Source of the DNA: Brevibacterium sp.
GTDB taxonomy: Bacteria > Actinomycetota > Actinomycetes > Actinomycetales > Brevibacteriaceae
Direction of reading: 5' to 3'
Length of the DNA: 64,000 nucleotides
NCBI GenBank assembly: GCA_030457025.1
Contig: JAKDSA010000005.1
Coordinates: forward strand, 1-64,000
Below, piece after piece: positions 42,975 to 51,056 of the stretch (the first letter of the stretch is position 1; each line of letters starts with the position of its first letter). The position numbers and the translations under genes were made by a program. The notes below the pieces were generated by a model that did no database searches, was not told the DNA's origin, and was given only the letters and a program-made list of their open reading frames with translations.

Positions 42975-43044
42975 CGCCGAGGTGGCCCTGCAATTGCCCG
43001 TCGAACGGGATCGTCCGTACGCAATCGTGGCCCACCTCGGCGGG
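42975..43044. repeat. Palindromic repeat element, copy B
   Basis: CGCCGAGGTGG (42975-42985) pairs perfectly with CCACCTCGGCG (43032-43042); inside, ATTGC pairs with GCAAT, and CCCGT with ACGGG. The blocks CGCCGAGGTGGCCCTGCA, CGTCCGTACG and CCACCTCGGCGGG are identical and collinear with copy A (1601-1666); B carries 19 extra bases between the first two. It lies between divergent nth and crp, so it cannot be a terminator for either. Confidence 0.8.
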
Positions 43045-43168
43045 GGTGGAGGAAACGCCAGCAAAACCCCCTGTTTTGCACTAATGCCGCAAACTCCCGC
43101 GCCTTTGCTGGTATCAGCACCGTTGACCAGGTAGATTTATCTGTGATTACCACGACAAGGAGGACACA

Positions 43169-43846
43169 GTGGATATTGAAGTTGTGCGGGGCGCAACGCT
43201 CTTCGCAGGTTTGGACGATGAAGCGACAAGCGCATTGATGAAGTTCATGAACCCGCGGAGTCTCCGTCGGGGAACCGTGCTTTTCCACGAGGGCGATGCC
43301 GGTGACGAGCTCTACATCGTCTCCAGCGGCAAGCTCAAGATCGGCCGTGAGTCCTCCGACGGCCGCGAGAATCTGCTCTCGGTCATCGGTCCGGGCGAGA
43401 TCATCGGCGAGCTCAGCCTCTTCGATCCGGGCCCACGTTCAACCTCCGTCACTGCTGTCTCTCAGTCCGAGCTGCTCAGCCTCAAGCACGAGGACCTCAC
43501 GACGTGGCTCGATGAGCGCCCGCGCGCCGCGATGAACCTGCTCAAGGCCCTTGCTCAGCGTCTGCGCCGGACCAACGAGACCGTAGGCGACCTCGTGTTC
43601 TCCGATGTTCCCGGCCGTGTTGCCAAAGCATTGCTGGACCTCGCCTCCCGCTTCTCGAAGCCTGCACCCGACGGTGTCCTCGTTGCGCACGACCTCACCC
43701 AGGAAGAGCTCGCGCAGCTCGTCGGTGCCTCGCGAGAAACCGTGAATAAGGCCCTGGCCGATTTCGCTGCCCGCGGCTTCATCCGCCTCGAAGCTCGCTC
43801 CGTCGTCATCCTCGACATGGAGCGCATGCGCAATCGCGCCCGCTGA
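43169..43846 (+). CDS. crp: Crp/Fnr-family transcriptional regulator (CRP/GlxR type)
   Basis: A 225-residue cAMP-receptor-type regulator. The cyclic-nucleotide domain has the phosphate-binding cassette PGEIIGELSLFDPGPRSTSV (the GEL and PRS residues that contact cAMP are present), then the dimer helix and a winged helix with LTQEELAQLVGASRETVNKA. It matches Rv3676 and corynebacterial GlxR in length and position. The GTG start follows AGGAGG. TGTGATTACCACGACA (43142-43157), a CRP-like half-matched site, lies in its own leader and may allow autoregulation. TTGACC at 43123 could be its -35. Confidence 0.95.
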   Translation: MDIEVVRGATLFAGLDDEATSALMKFMNPRSLRRGTVLFHEGDAGDELYIVSSGKLKIGRESSDGRENLLSVIGPGEIIGELSLFDPGPRSTSVTAVSQSELLSLKHEDLTTWLDERPRAAMNLLKALAQRLRRTNETVGDLVFSDVPGRVAKALLDLASRFSKPAPDGVLVAHDLTQEELAQLVGASRETVNKALADFAARGFIRLEARSVVILDMERMRNRAR

Positions 43847-43891
43847 TCAGTCCTCGGCAGCTGCCGCACCACTGAACTCATACGTCACAGA

Positions 43892-43922
43892 AACGCCCGG
43901 ACACAATGCGCGTCCGGGCGTT
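43892..43922. terminator. Terminator hairpin between crp and the MBL gene
   Basis: Perfect 11-bp arms (AACGCCCGGAC / GTCCGGGCGTT) around a 9-base loop between convergent genes. TT at the 3' end on the plus strand gives weak intrinsic character. Confidence 0.6.
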
Positions 43923-43966
43923 CGTGCTGTGTCCGTGCGTTCGCTGATCGTCGGCGAGGCGAGGCA

Positions 43967-44734
43967 TCACCCCTGGTCGTCGGCGGCGAGGGCTCCCAGG
44001 TAGCTCAGTTGCGCACGCACGATCTGCTCGGCGGCACCGCGGACGCTCGGGTCGACGTCGTGGTAGACGATGTCGCAGACCTCGGCGGCACTGGTTGCGC
44101 CCTGCGACAGGGCCGCTCTGACCTGCTCGATGCGTTCGAGCCGGTGGCTGCGGTAGTGCTCGAGCACTTGGGCAGGAGAGTCGATGCTGGGACCATGGGC
44201 GGGCTCGATCGTCGAATAGGCGCCCTCATCGAGCAGCTGCAGCAACCGGTCGAGGGTGTGAAGGTAGTCGCGCAGCGACCCTTCCGGATGGGTGACGATG
44301 GTCGTCCCCTCCCCGAGGACGGTATCGCCGCTGTAGAGCACATGATCGTGGACGAGGCTGATGCTGTCCATCGTGTGTCCCGGAGTCGCGATGACCTCCA
44401 TGACATCGGCCGTGTCAGTGCCGAATGCGATCCTGTCACCATCGGCCACAGGAGGGCTCAGGCGGGAGAACTTCTCGAGGACCGCGTACACGGGCACTTC
44501 GGGCGCCCATTGCTCCACGCTGCCGAGCATCTCCGAGTGATCGGCATGTTGGTGGGTGAGGATGATGGCCGACAGCGCCCGGTCACCGACTTCGGCCAGG
44601 AAGTTCTCGCGGTGTTCTGTCATCTCAGGGCCTGGGTCGATGAGCACCGCCGAGGTGTCGTCCGCCGAGGCGATGACGTAGGTGTTCGTGCCCGTCAGTG
44701 TCATCGGGGATGGGTTGTTCGCACGGATCTTCAT
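43967..44734 (-). CDS. MBL-fold metallo-hydrolase (LACTB2/Rv3677c-like)
   Basis: A 255-residue metallo-beta-lactamase fold enzyme. The metal motif is IILTHQHADHSEM (HxHxDH), with further ligand regions TPGHTMDSISLV, YSGDTVLGEG and EPAHGPSID. The C-terminal 75 residues are a winged-helix tail typical of the LACTB2 group, where the human protein is an endoribonuclease; the bacterial substrate is unknown. The ATG overlaps the preceding Nudix-like gene by 4 bases. Confidence 0.9.
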   Translation of the reverse strand: MKIRANNPSPMTLTGTNTYVIASADDTSAVLIDPGPEMTEHRENFLAEVGDRALSAIILTHQHADHSEMLGSVEQWAPEVPVYAVLEKFSRLSPPVADGDRIAFGTDTADVMEVIATPGHTMDSISLVHDHVLYSGDTVLGEGTTIVTHPEGSLRDYLHTLDRLLQLLDEGAYSTIEPAHGPSIDSPAQVLEHYRSHRLERIEQVRAALSQGATSAAEVCDIVYHDVDPSVRGAAEQIVRAQLSYLGALAADDQG

Positions 44735-45708
44735 GATTCCTCGATCTCCTCCTCGCCGGTTTCGGCGTTATTGTCATCGTCGCTCAGTGTCAGGAACCCC
44801 GGGCTCTGGTCGTTCTCGTCGTCGCCGACGGCCACCGCGTAGTCGCGCAGAGTGCCTTTGCGGTAGAGGTCGCGTCCGGGATGGATGACGACCCGCCATT
44901 CACCGTCCAGATTGGTGACCTCGGGCCGCAGCGGATGCAGGTCACGGACCTGGGCCATGGCCGCTCCGACGCTCGGCACGTTGACCAGGCTCTCGGCGAT
45001 GAGACGTGTGCTCGCACTGATCCTGTCGGGATCCTCGCCGACGTCGGCGAGGATCTCCTCGGGCCGTTTCCACCCTCCCGAGGTCTCATTCGGGGAGAGG
45101 AAGTCGACGGATTGGCCGAAAGGCACTGTGGCCACAAAGTAGGTTGTGTCGAAGCGGTGCAGCTGGGTTCCCGTGTTGATCCAGCGCAGCCAGGGTTTAC
45201 ACAGATCCGGGCGCAGTCTGAGGTCGCGGTCGCGCAGGATCTGCGACCAGGAGATCTCGCTGGAGAACAGTCGTGACCGTGTTCCTCGCCAATCCGTCTG
45301 CGGGGCGGCCACAATGTCTCGGTCGACGTCCTCAGCCAGCAGCACTCCGGCCGCGGCGAACGAGATGCGGGCAGCAGCCGAGAAGTGGTGCAGAGCTCGT
45401 GACTTGTTCTCGATGCTCAGAGTCCTCGCGCAGCGGGCCGAATTCCATCCGGCCAGAGGCAGGTTGCGCAGGTCGCCGGGACGCAGATTGCTGACCGGGT
45501 AGGCCAGGCGATTGCGATCGTCGACTCCTCTGGCATCAAGCTGCCTGGTGATGAAGGTTTCCAAGCCCTCCAGCGAGTCCCTGATCAACACGATTGCCGA
45601 GGCAGGTCGTGGAGCTTCCGGGACCGGAAACCGTCCGTCGGACTGCCATTGGTCCAAAAGCCAACGCAGCTCCGACGAGACAGGCAGAGTGCGTCCGCTA
45701 AGCGGCAT
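44731..45708 (-). CDS. Nudix-superfamily protein with degenerate catalytic box
   Basis: About 325 residues, similar in layout to NUDT19-like Nudix proteins: RPASAIVLIRDSLEGLETFI at the start, the long insert, and PWLRWINTGTQLHRFDTTYF in the middle. Where the Nudix box should read REx(F)EExGxLLA the protein has ARISFAAAGVLLAED: the three catalytic glutamates are replaced by Ile and Ala. It is therefore probably catalytically inactive or uses other residues. Start: the ATG at 45708, overlapping the ridA end by 11 bases, gives the family N-terminus. It forms a coupled trio with ridA and the MBL gene. Confidence 0.82.
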   Translation of the reverse strand: MPLSGRTLPVSSELRWLLDQWQSDGRFPVPEAPRPASAIVLIRDSLEGLETFITRQLDARGVDDRNRLAYPVSNLRPGDLRNLPLAGWNSARCARTLSIENKSRALHHFSAAARISFAAAGVLLAEDVDRDIVAAPQTDWRGTRSRLFSSEISWSQILRDRDLRLRPDLCKPWLRWINTGTQLHRFDTTYFVATVPFGQSVDFLSPNETSGGWKRPEEILADVGEDPDRISASTRLIAESLVNVPSVGAAMAQVRDLHPLRPEVTNLDGEWRVVIHPGRDLYRKGTLRDYAVAVGDDENDQSPGFLTLSDDDNNAETGEEEIEES

Positions 45709-46171
45709 CGTCCTCAACCTCGACGACGACCTCAACCTCGACCGGAGTGCCGAGAGGAAGAGTGTTCACACCCACGGCGCTGCGCGTGTGCTGGCCGCGA
45801 TCGCCGAAGATCTCACCGTAGAGCTCGGAGACTCCGTTGATGACGGACGGCTGCTGTGTGAAGTCATCCGCCGAGTTGACGAACCCGGTCACCTTGACGA
45901 CACGCACGATTTTGTCAAGGTCGCCGATGACACCAGCAATCGCCGCCAGAGCATTGAGCCCTGCAGTCCGCGCCAGTTCATAGCCGGTCTCCAGATCGAC
46001 GTCGGAGCCGATGTGCCCCGTCGCAGGCAGCTTCCCGTCGACGACAGGCAGCTGGCCCGAGGTGTAGACGTAGTTGCCGGCCCGCAGCGCCGGGACGTAG
46101 GCACCGGCGGGGGCGGCGATATCGGGCAGAGTGAGACCGAGTTCAGCAATGCGGTCAAGGGTCTTCGACAT
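45698..46171 (-). CDS. ridA: RidA-family enamine/imine deaminase
   Basis: A 157-residue YjgF/RidA protein (VYTSGQLPVVDGKLPATGHI, VVKVTGFVNSADDF, GVNTLPLGTPVEVEVVVEV). RidA enzymes hydrolyse reactive enamines from PLP enzymes; the arginine that binds the substrate carboxylate is normally in the C(V)xR segment, here HTRSAVGVNTLPLG, so activity is plausible. AAGGA precedes the ATG. Corresponds to Rv3678c. Confidence 0.9.
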   Translation of the reverse strand: MSKTLDRIAELGLTLPDIAAPAGAYVPALRAGNYVYTSGQLPVVDGKLPATGHIGSDVDLETGYELARTAGLNALAAIAGVIGDLDKIVRVVKVTGFVNSADDFTQQPSVINGVSELYGEIFGDRGQHTRSAVGVNTLPLGTPVEVEVVVEVEDDAA

Positions 46172-46192
46172 GGTTTGTCCTTCGACGAGGGT

Positions 46193-46218
46193 GTTTCAGG
46201 TCAGGGTTTCAGGTCAGG
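46193..46218. repeat. 13-bp tandem direct repeat
   Basis: GTTTCAGGTCAGG is present twice without a gap between the DUF4177 stop and the ridA start. Nothing else is visible in this 69-base spacer. Confidence 0.75.
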
Positions 46219-46240
46219 TGAGTGCTCAGACTCTGCCGCT

Positions 46241-46396
46241 TCAGGCTTTCGGGCGCTTGAGGTAGGCCACGAGTCCGTTGTTGTCGGGACCCGGAACGAC
46301 CTGGACGAGCTCGTAGCCGTCTTCGCCCCACTGGTCGAGGATCTGCTTCGTCGCGTGGACGATGAGCGGCACTGTGACGTATTCCCACTTGGTCAT
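46241..46396 (-). CDS. DUF4177 domain small protein
   Basis: A 51-residue protein (KWEYVTVPLIVHATKQILDQ, then WGEDGYELVQVVPG) with the Trp-Glu-Tyr and GYELV motifs of DUF4177. Function unknown. ATG at 46396 follows AAGGAG; upstream in-frame codons to 46498 are not needed. Actinobacteria keep this small gene beside ridA and the MBL gene. Confidence 0.88.
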   Translation of the reverse strand: MTKWEYVTVPLIVHATKQILDQWGEDGYELVQVVPGPDNNGLVAYLKRPKA

Positions 46397-46583
46397 GATT
46401 CTCCTTGAGTCTCTGTCTGCCCGAGTCCCCGATGCGTCATCGGACCGAGCTTCTGCATGGACCGACAGCCGGTCGTTCTGCGCGAGTGCGACCGGCAATC
46501 ATTGTCGTTGCCAACACTAGCCGAGAACCAGTGCTCCCATCACCTGCCATGCCCCAGCGTGAGAGCCGCAGACAGACGAGAGT

Positions 46584-46615
46584 GGGGTGGGCGATCGCAA
46601 TGATCGTCCCACCCC
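46584..46615 (-). terminator. Hairpin downstream of the PBP gene
   Basis: GGGGTGGG (46584-46591) pairs with CCCACCCC (46608-46615), with extra pairing GATC/GATC inside. It lies 25 bases after the PBP stop and before DUF4177. No U-run. The rest of 46397-46639 shows no gene. Confidence 0.5.
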
Positions 46616-46639
46616 GTTGTCTCTCAGGATGTCCGGCTC

Positions 46640-46865
46640 TCAGTTTCCGCCGAGGCTCGGCGCTTCGCCGCCGTCTCCGCCGTCTCCACCGCCGTCACCG
46701 CCATTGCCGCCGCCGGTGCCGCCGTCGCCGTTTCCACCGCCGCCGCCGTTTCCGCCGGTGCCGCCGTTTCCACCGCCGCCGTTTCCGCCGGTGCCGCCGT
46801 TTCCACCGCCGCCGTTTCCTCCTCCGCCGGAGCCGCTGCCACCTCCGGAGCCGCCGCCCTTGAAG
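46640..46865. repeat. Gly/Asn low-complexity repeat in the PBP gene
   Basis: An imperfect 9- to 21-bp repeat encoding GGNGG, GGGGNGG and TGGNGG units forms the PBP C-terminus. It is the cause of an apparent Pro-rich reading frame on the opposite strand. Confidence 0.85.
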
Positions 46866-48994
46866 TACTTGCTGCTCGGCTTGGAGAACCCGGTGTTGCC
46901 CTTCGTCTCTTTGACTGCCTGACTCATGTAGGCCTGCCAGGTCTTGCCGGAGATCGTTGCACCGTAGACATGTCCGCGGACCGCGCCCTCACTGTTGGTG
47001 CGCCAGTCACGCGTTCTGGCCGGATCACCGGTCCAGACTGCGGTCGACAGGGTCTTGGTGAATCCGAGCAGCCAGGTGTGGCCGACGTCGAAGTTCGTCG
47101 TACCGGTCTTGGCGCCCGCTGGAACACCGATGCCCAGGCCGGTCGTCGTACCGCCCTTGAACGTCTGGGTCAGAGCGTAGGCGACCCCCTTGGCCACTTC
47201 CTTGTCGAGGACCTGCTTGCAGCCTTCGCCAGGCACTTCGAGCTTCTTGCCGTTACGATCCTTGATCTCGAGGATCGGCTTCGGGCCGCAGAACTCCCCC
47301 TCATTGGCAAAGGTGGCGAAGGCCGCAGCCATGGCGATCGGGGTCGTCTCCGTCGTACCCAGGATCGACGAGGGCGACAGCGCCTGGATGAAGCCGTTCT
47401 CGTTCTCGTAGTCGAGTTTCTCGCCACTGCCGTAGCGAATGCCCAAGTCCATGGCGGTGTCCATGATCTTGCACATGTTGAGCTGGTTACCCATCGCTGC
47501 GTAACCGGTGTTCACGGAATGCTTCGTGGCTTCCAGCGCGGTCATCGAGCCCTTGCCCGGCCCATCGCCGGCGTTGTTCGGATCCCAGTCACCGCCCATG
47601 GCCGGACAACCGTCGTACTTCCATGAACTCGCCGGGAAGTTGCGCTTCGTAGCGTTGACCGTGGTGTTGAGGCCTCGGCCGGACTTCAGCCACGTGGCCA
47701 GCACGAAGGGCTTCCATGTCGAACCGACCTGGAAACCGCCGCCGCCGTTGTGCTTCCTGTCAACGGTGTAGTTGATGTTGGTCTTCTTGTTCTTCTCGTT
47801 GTCTTTGACCTTGCCGACCGTGTATTCGCGGTTCTCGGCCATGGCGATGACTTCACCCGTGCCGGGTTCGATCGTGACCAGGGCGTGTCCGGCGCCGGAG
47901 GGATCACCCACGGGAACACGCTTTTTGATCTGTTTGTCGGCGATCTTCTGGATGTCGGGATTGAGACTCGTCTTGATCGTCAGCCCGCCACGCTGCAGGA
48001 AGGCAAGGCGCTCCTCGACGGTCTCGCCGAAGGTCTTGTCGTTCTTGATGACGTTCTCAACATAGTCGCAGAAGAACTCCGCGTTGCTCTTCGCCGAGGT
48101 ACACCCATTCGGAGTCGCATGCAGGTCGAGGTCGAGGTCGGTCTTGACCGCCTTGTCGTATTCCTTCTGGGTGATGTGATCATATTTGAGCATCTGCCCC
48201 AGCACGGTGTTGCGGCGCTTCTTCACCTGATCAGGGAATCGCTGCGGGTTGAACGCGGAGGGATTCTGCACGATACCGGCGAGCATCGCCGACTGTGGGA
48301 TATTCAGATCCTTCGCATCGATGCCCCAGTATTTGTGTGCAGCGGCCTGAACACCGTACACATTGGGCGAACCCGAGTAGTTGTTGATGTTCATGTACCG
48401 GTTGAGGATGTCCTTCTTGTCGTACTTCTTCTCAACCGCAACAGCGAGTTTGGCCTCGCGCAGCTTGCGCGCATAGCCGGCCGTGCCCTCGGACTCCTTG
48501 GCCGCGTCGACACCCTCCTCGTTGCCTTTGGCGTGGGCGTTCTCCGCCAGCACGTTCTTCACGTACTGCTGAGTCAGCGTCGAGCCGCCCTGAGTCGTTG
48601 AGGACACCATGTTGTGCACGGCAGCACGGGCGATGCCCTCGATGTCGACACCGCCGTGTTCGAAGTACCGGTAGTCCTCGACCGAAATCGTCGCGTCCTG
48701 CATCTCCTGCGAGATCTCATCGAGGGGCACCTCGACGCGGTTCTGCCAATAGAACTCCGCGATCTCCGATCCGTCGGAGGCCAGCATCGTCGACTTCTCC
48801 CCCAGATCCTGGATCTCCAGGGTGGCGGGGAGTGAGTTGAAGATCTCGACGGCACTGTTTGCGCTGGCAGTAGCTACACCGACTCCGGGGATGGCAAGAC
48901 CGGCTGCGACGACCCCCGCCACCGCGCTCACGGCGACGAACTGGAGAAACGCACCTGTCTTGGTCGGATTCGGATTTGACTCAGGAGACACCAT
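46640..48994 (-). CDS. Class A penicillin-binding protein (PonA2-like transglycosylase/transpeptidase)
   Basis: 784 residues, a bifunctional peptidoglycan synthase anchored by one N-terminal helix. GT51 motifs: VEDYRYFEHGGVDIEGIAR with the catalytic Glu, GGSTLTQQYVKN and a third motif in the KKYDKKDILNRYMN region. Transpeptidase motifs: STWKPF (SxxK), SVNTGYAAMG (SxN) and AKTGTTNF (KTG). There is no PASTA domain; instead the last 70 residues are a Gly/Asn-rich tail. The ATG is followed by a poor Shine-Dalgarno. Same place as ponA2 (Rv3682). Confidence 0.94.
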   Translation of the reverse strand: MVSPESNPNPTKTGAFLQFVAVSAVAGVVAAGLAIPGVGVATASANSAVEIFNSLPATLEIQDLGEKSTMLASDGSEIAEFYWQNRVEVPLDEISQEMQDATISVEDYRYFEHGGVDIEGIARAAVHNMVSSTTQGGSTLTQQYVKNVLAENAHAKGNEEGVDAAKESEGTAGYARKLREAKLAVAVEKKYDKKDILNRYMNINNYSGSPNVYGVQAAAHKYWGIDAKDLNIPQSAMLAGIVQNPSAFNPQRFPDQVKKRRNTVLGQMLKYDHITQKEYDKAVKTDLDLDLHATPNGCTSAKSNAEFFCDYVENVIKNDKTFGETVEERLAFLQRGGLTIKTSLNPDIQKIADKQIKKRVPVGDPSGAGHALVTIEPGTGEVIAMAENREYTVGKVKDNEKNKKTNINYTVDRKHNGGGGFQVGSTWKPFVLATWLKSGRGLNTTVNATKRNFPASSWKYDGCPAMGGDWDPNNAGDGPGKGSMTALEATKHSVNTGYAAMGNQLNMCKIMDTAMDLGIRYGSGEKLDYENENGFIQALSPSSILGTTETTPIAMAAAFATFANEGEFCGPKPILEIKDRNGKKLEVPGEGCKQVLDKEVAKGVAYALTQTFKGGTTTGLGIGVPAGAKTGTTNFDVGHTWLLGFTKTLSTAVWTGDPARTRDWRTNSEGAVRGHVYGATISGKTWQAYMSQAVKETKGNTGFSKPSSKYFKGGGSGGGSGSGGGGNGGGGNGGTGGNGGGGNGGTGGNGGGGGNGDGGTGGGNGGDGGGDGGDGGEAPSLGGN

Positions 48995-49049
48995 GAAACC
49001 CAGTTTAACTAATCCGACTTGTGCAAATTCTCAAAAATCGATGAGAACG

Positions 49050-50006
49050 TCACTTCTTGGACACGAGTGTCACCAGGCTGACCTCGGGACGGCATGCGAA
49101 ACGCACCGGTGAGAAAGGTGAGAATCCCAATCCTGCGGAGATCTCGACGAGGGACTTCCGGTAGGGAAACAGGCCTCTCGCGCGTGTCCGATCGAGGTCG
49201 CAGTTCGTCACCGGTGCACCCCAGAAGGGCACCCGGATCTGTCCCCCGTGGGTGTGCCCGGTCATGATGAGATCGGCCCCCGCCGAGGTGAGCGCCTCCA
49301 GTGTGCGCGAATACGGCGCATGTGTGACACCCACGCTCACCCCTGCGTCAGGATCGAATCGAGGGTAGTCGAGAGCGTCAGTCCCGCGTGACTCGGCGTC
49401 GGCATTCATTCGGATCCGGTCACGGTCGATGTGGGAGTCCCCCAGCCCACAGAAGTCGATGCGGGTCCCACGGATCGTCAGGCTAGCCTCGGCGTTGTCG
49501 AGGAAGTGCCAACCACGCGTCTGGCCCGGCGTGTCACGGGTGGGAGTGTCACGGGCTTCGAAACCGCGGATCAGGGCCCTGACGTCGAGATCTGGCTCTG
49601 TGCGATGCTTCACCTCGGAAGGCGAACGCAGATACGTGGCCGGGTTCTTCGCCTTGGGCGAGAAGAAGTCGTTGGACCCGAGAACGAAGACGCCGGGAAC
49701 ATCGAGAAGTCCGTCGAAGACGTCGAGGACGGTGGGCACAATGTCGGCAGAGAGGTTGTCCCCGGTGTTGACGACGACGTCCGGCTCCAGCCGTGTCAGC
49801 GCCTTGACCCATGAGGCCCTGTGCTTCTGCCAGGGAGCCAGATGCAGATCGGAGACGTGCAGCATCCTGATGCTCTGTGCCCCTGCCGGCAGGATCGGCA
49901 CTGTATGGCGACGGATGGCGAAGAGATGCGGCTCGATGACCGCACCCCAGATTCCGGCAGCTGCGGGAGCCGCGAGGGCGCCGGCGAAAAGTGCACGCTT
50001 CTTCAT
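49050..50006 (-). CDS. Metallophosphoesterase
   Basis: About 318 residues with a signal-anchor N-terminus (RALFAGALAAPAAAGIWGAV). Calcineurin-like metal motifs are MLHVSDLHLAPWQ, VVNTGDNL, GSNDFF, and TGHTHGGQI with the catalytic histidines. Family members of this type (YkuE-like) act on phosphodiesters such as lipid intermediates; the substrate is unknown. ATG 50006 is chosen because it starts at the signal anchor. Position matches Rv3683, next to the PBP. Bases 50007-50144 contain nothing else. Confidence 0.9.
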   Translation of the reverse strand: MKKRALFAGALAAPAAAGIWGAVIEPHLFAIRRHTVPILPAGAQSIRMLHVSDLHLAPWQKHRASWVKALTRLEPDVVVNTGDNLSADIVPTVLDVFDGLLDVPGVFVLGSNDFFSPKAKNPATYLRSPSEVKHRTEPDLDVRALIRGFEARDTPTRDTPGQTRGWHFLDNAEASLTIRGTRIDFCGLGDSHIDRDRIRMNADAESRGTDALDYPRFDPDAGVSVGVTHAPYSRTLEALTSAGADLIMTGHTHGGQIRVPFWGAPVTNCDLDRTRARGLFPYRKSLVEISAGLGFSPFSPVRFACRPEVSLVTLVSKK

Positions 50007-50144
50007 TCGACCAACTCTATCCGGCCTGTTGGGCCCTGCCTGACCCGGCCTCATCCCGAAGTCCTGCCTCACGTTGTGGATTCCCGTGCGATAAATCCCT
50101 CATTCTCGACCGCGAGTCCACTATGACGGTCCGACCGCGGCGGC

Positions 50145-51056
50145 TCAGGCGGGGAAAGACACGGGCTTTTCGTGTTCGCCGGCGGCGCGGGCCGTGCGGC
50201 GGCGATGCAGATGCTTCATCCTGCGCTGCCCCACGAGGCGACAGACGAGGTAGATGAGGAAGGAGATCGTCGTGACGAACGGACTGATCGGAACCACCGG
50301 CGAGCCCAGAGCGACGAGAATGCCGCCGACGGAGGCCGTCACCGCGAAGATCACGCTCAGTACCGGAACCCACACAGGCGACGCCGAGAGCTGGGTCGCC
50401 GCCGCGGCCGGAGTGATGAGCAGAGCAAGCACCAGAAGGACGCCCACGACCTGCACGCTCAATGCCACGGCCAGACCGAGGACGAGCATGAATACGATCG
50501 TCAGCCCAGACACCGGCACGCCCTTGGCCCGCGCCACTTCGGGGTCGAGACTGGCGAACATGAGGGGGCGCCAGATCACGGCGAGCACAAGGAGCACGAT
50601 CAGCGAACACACGACGAGGGTCATGATCTGGCCCGGCGTGATGGCGACGATCTGGCCGGTCAGGAGCCCGAATTTGCTCGCAGCGCGGCCGTCGTAGAGG
50701 GCGAGAAAGAGAATCGCGAGGCCGAGCCCGAAAGGCATGAGCACACCGATGATGGCGTTCTTCTCCGAGGCCTTGGCGCCACCGACACCGATGATGAGGG
50801 CGGCGATGATGGAGCCGATGATGGAGCCGCCCACAACGTCGAAGCCGACGAGGAGAGCGAAGGCAGCTCCGGCGAACGAGAGTTCGGAGACGCCGTGGAC
50901 GGCAAAGGGAATGTCCCTGGCCATGACGAAGACACTGATGAGACCGCCGACGATGCCGAGCAACCCGGCGGCGATGAGCGAATTGGACAGCAGCGCCACG
51001 AGTTCGCCGTAGTCTTCGAAGGTGAACAGGCTGCCGAAGATCTCCTCAGCTGACAT
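50145..51056 (-). CDS. znuB: Metal (Zn/Mn) ABC transporter permease
   Basis: A 303-residue ABC-3 family permease with 7-9 membrane segments (AAGLLGIVGGLISVFVMA, SLIVLLVLAVIWRPLMFA, LSVQVVGVLLVLALLITPAA, the latter being the family signature). The ATG overlaps the znuC stop (TGATG). Basic C-terminal tail. Last gene in the metal uptake operon. Confidence 0.93.
   Translation of the reverse strand: MSAEEIFGSLFTFEDYGELVALLSNSLIAAGLLGIVGGLISVFVMARDIPFAVHGVSELSFAGAAFALLVGFDVVGGSIIGSIIAALIIGVGGAKASEKNAIIGVLMPFGLGLAILFLALYDGRAASKFGLLTGQIVAITPGQIMTLVVCSLIVLLVLAVIWRPLMFASLDPEVARAKGVPVSGLTIVFMLVLGLAVALSVQVVGVLLVLALLITPAAAATQLSASPVWVPVLSVIFAVTASVGGILVALGSPVVPISPFVTTISFLIYLVCRLVGQRRMKHLHRRRTARAAGEHEKPVSFPA

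Noticed and set aside
46587-46922. Proline-rich small protein on the plus strand
   Set aside because: It is antisense to the GGNGG repeat of the PBP tail; Gly codons read backwards give Pro.
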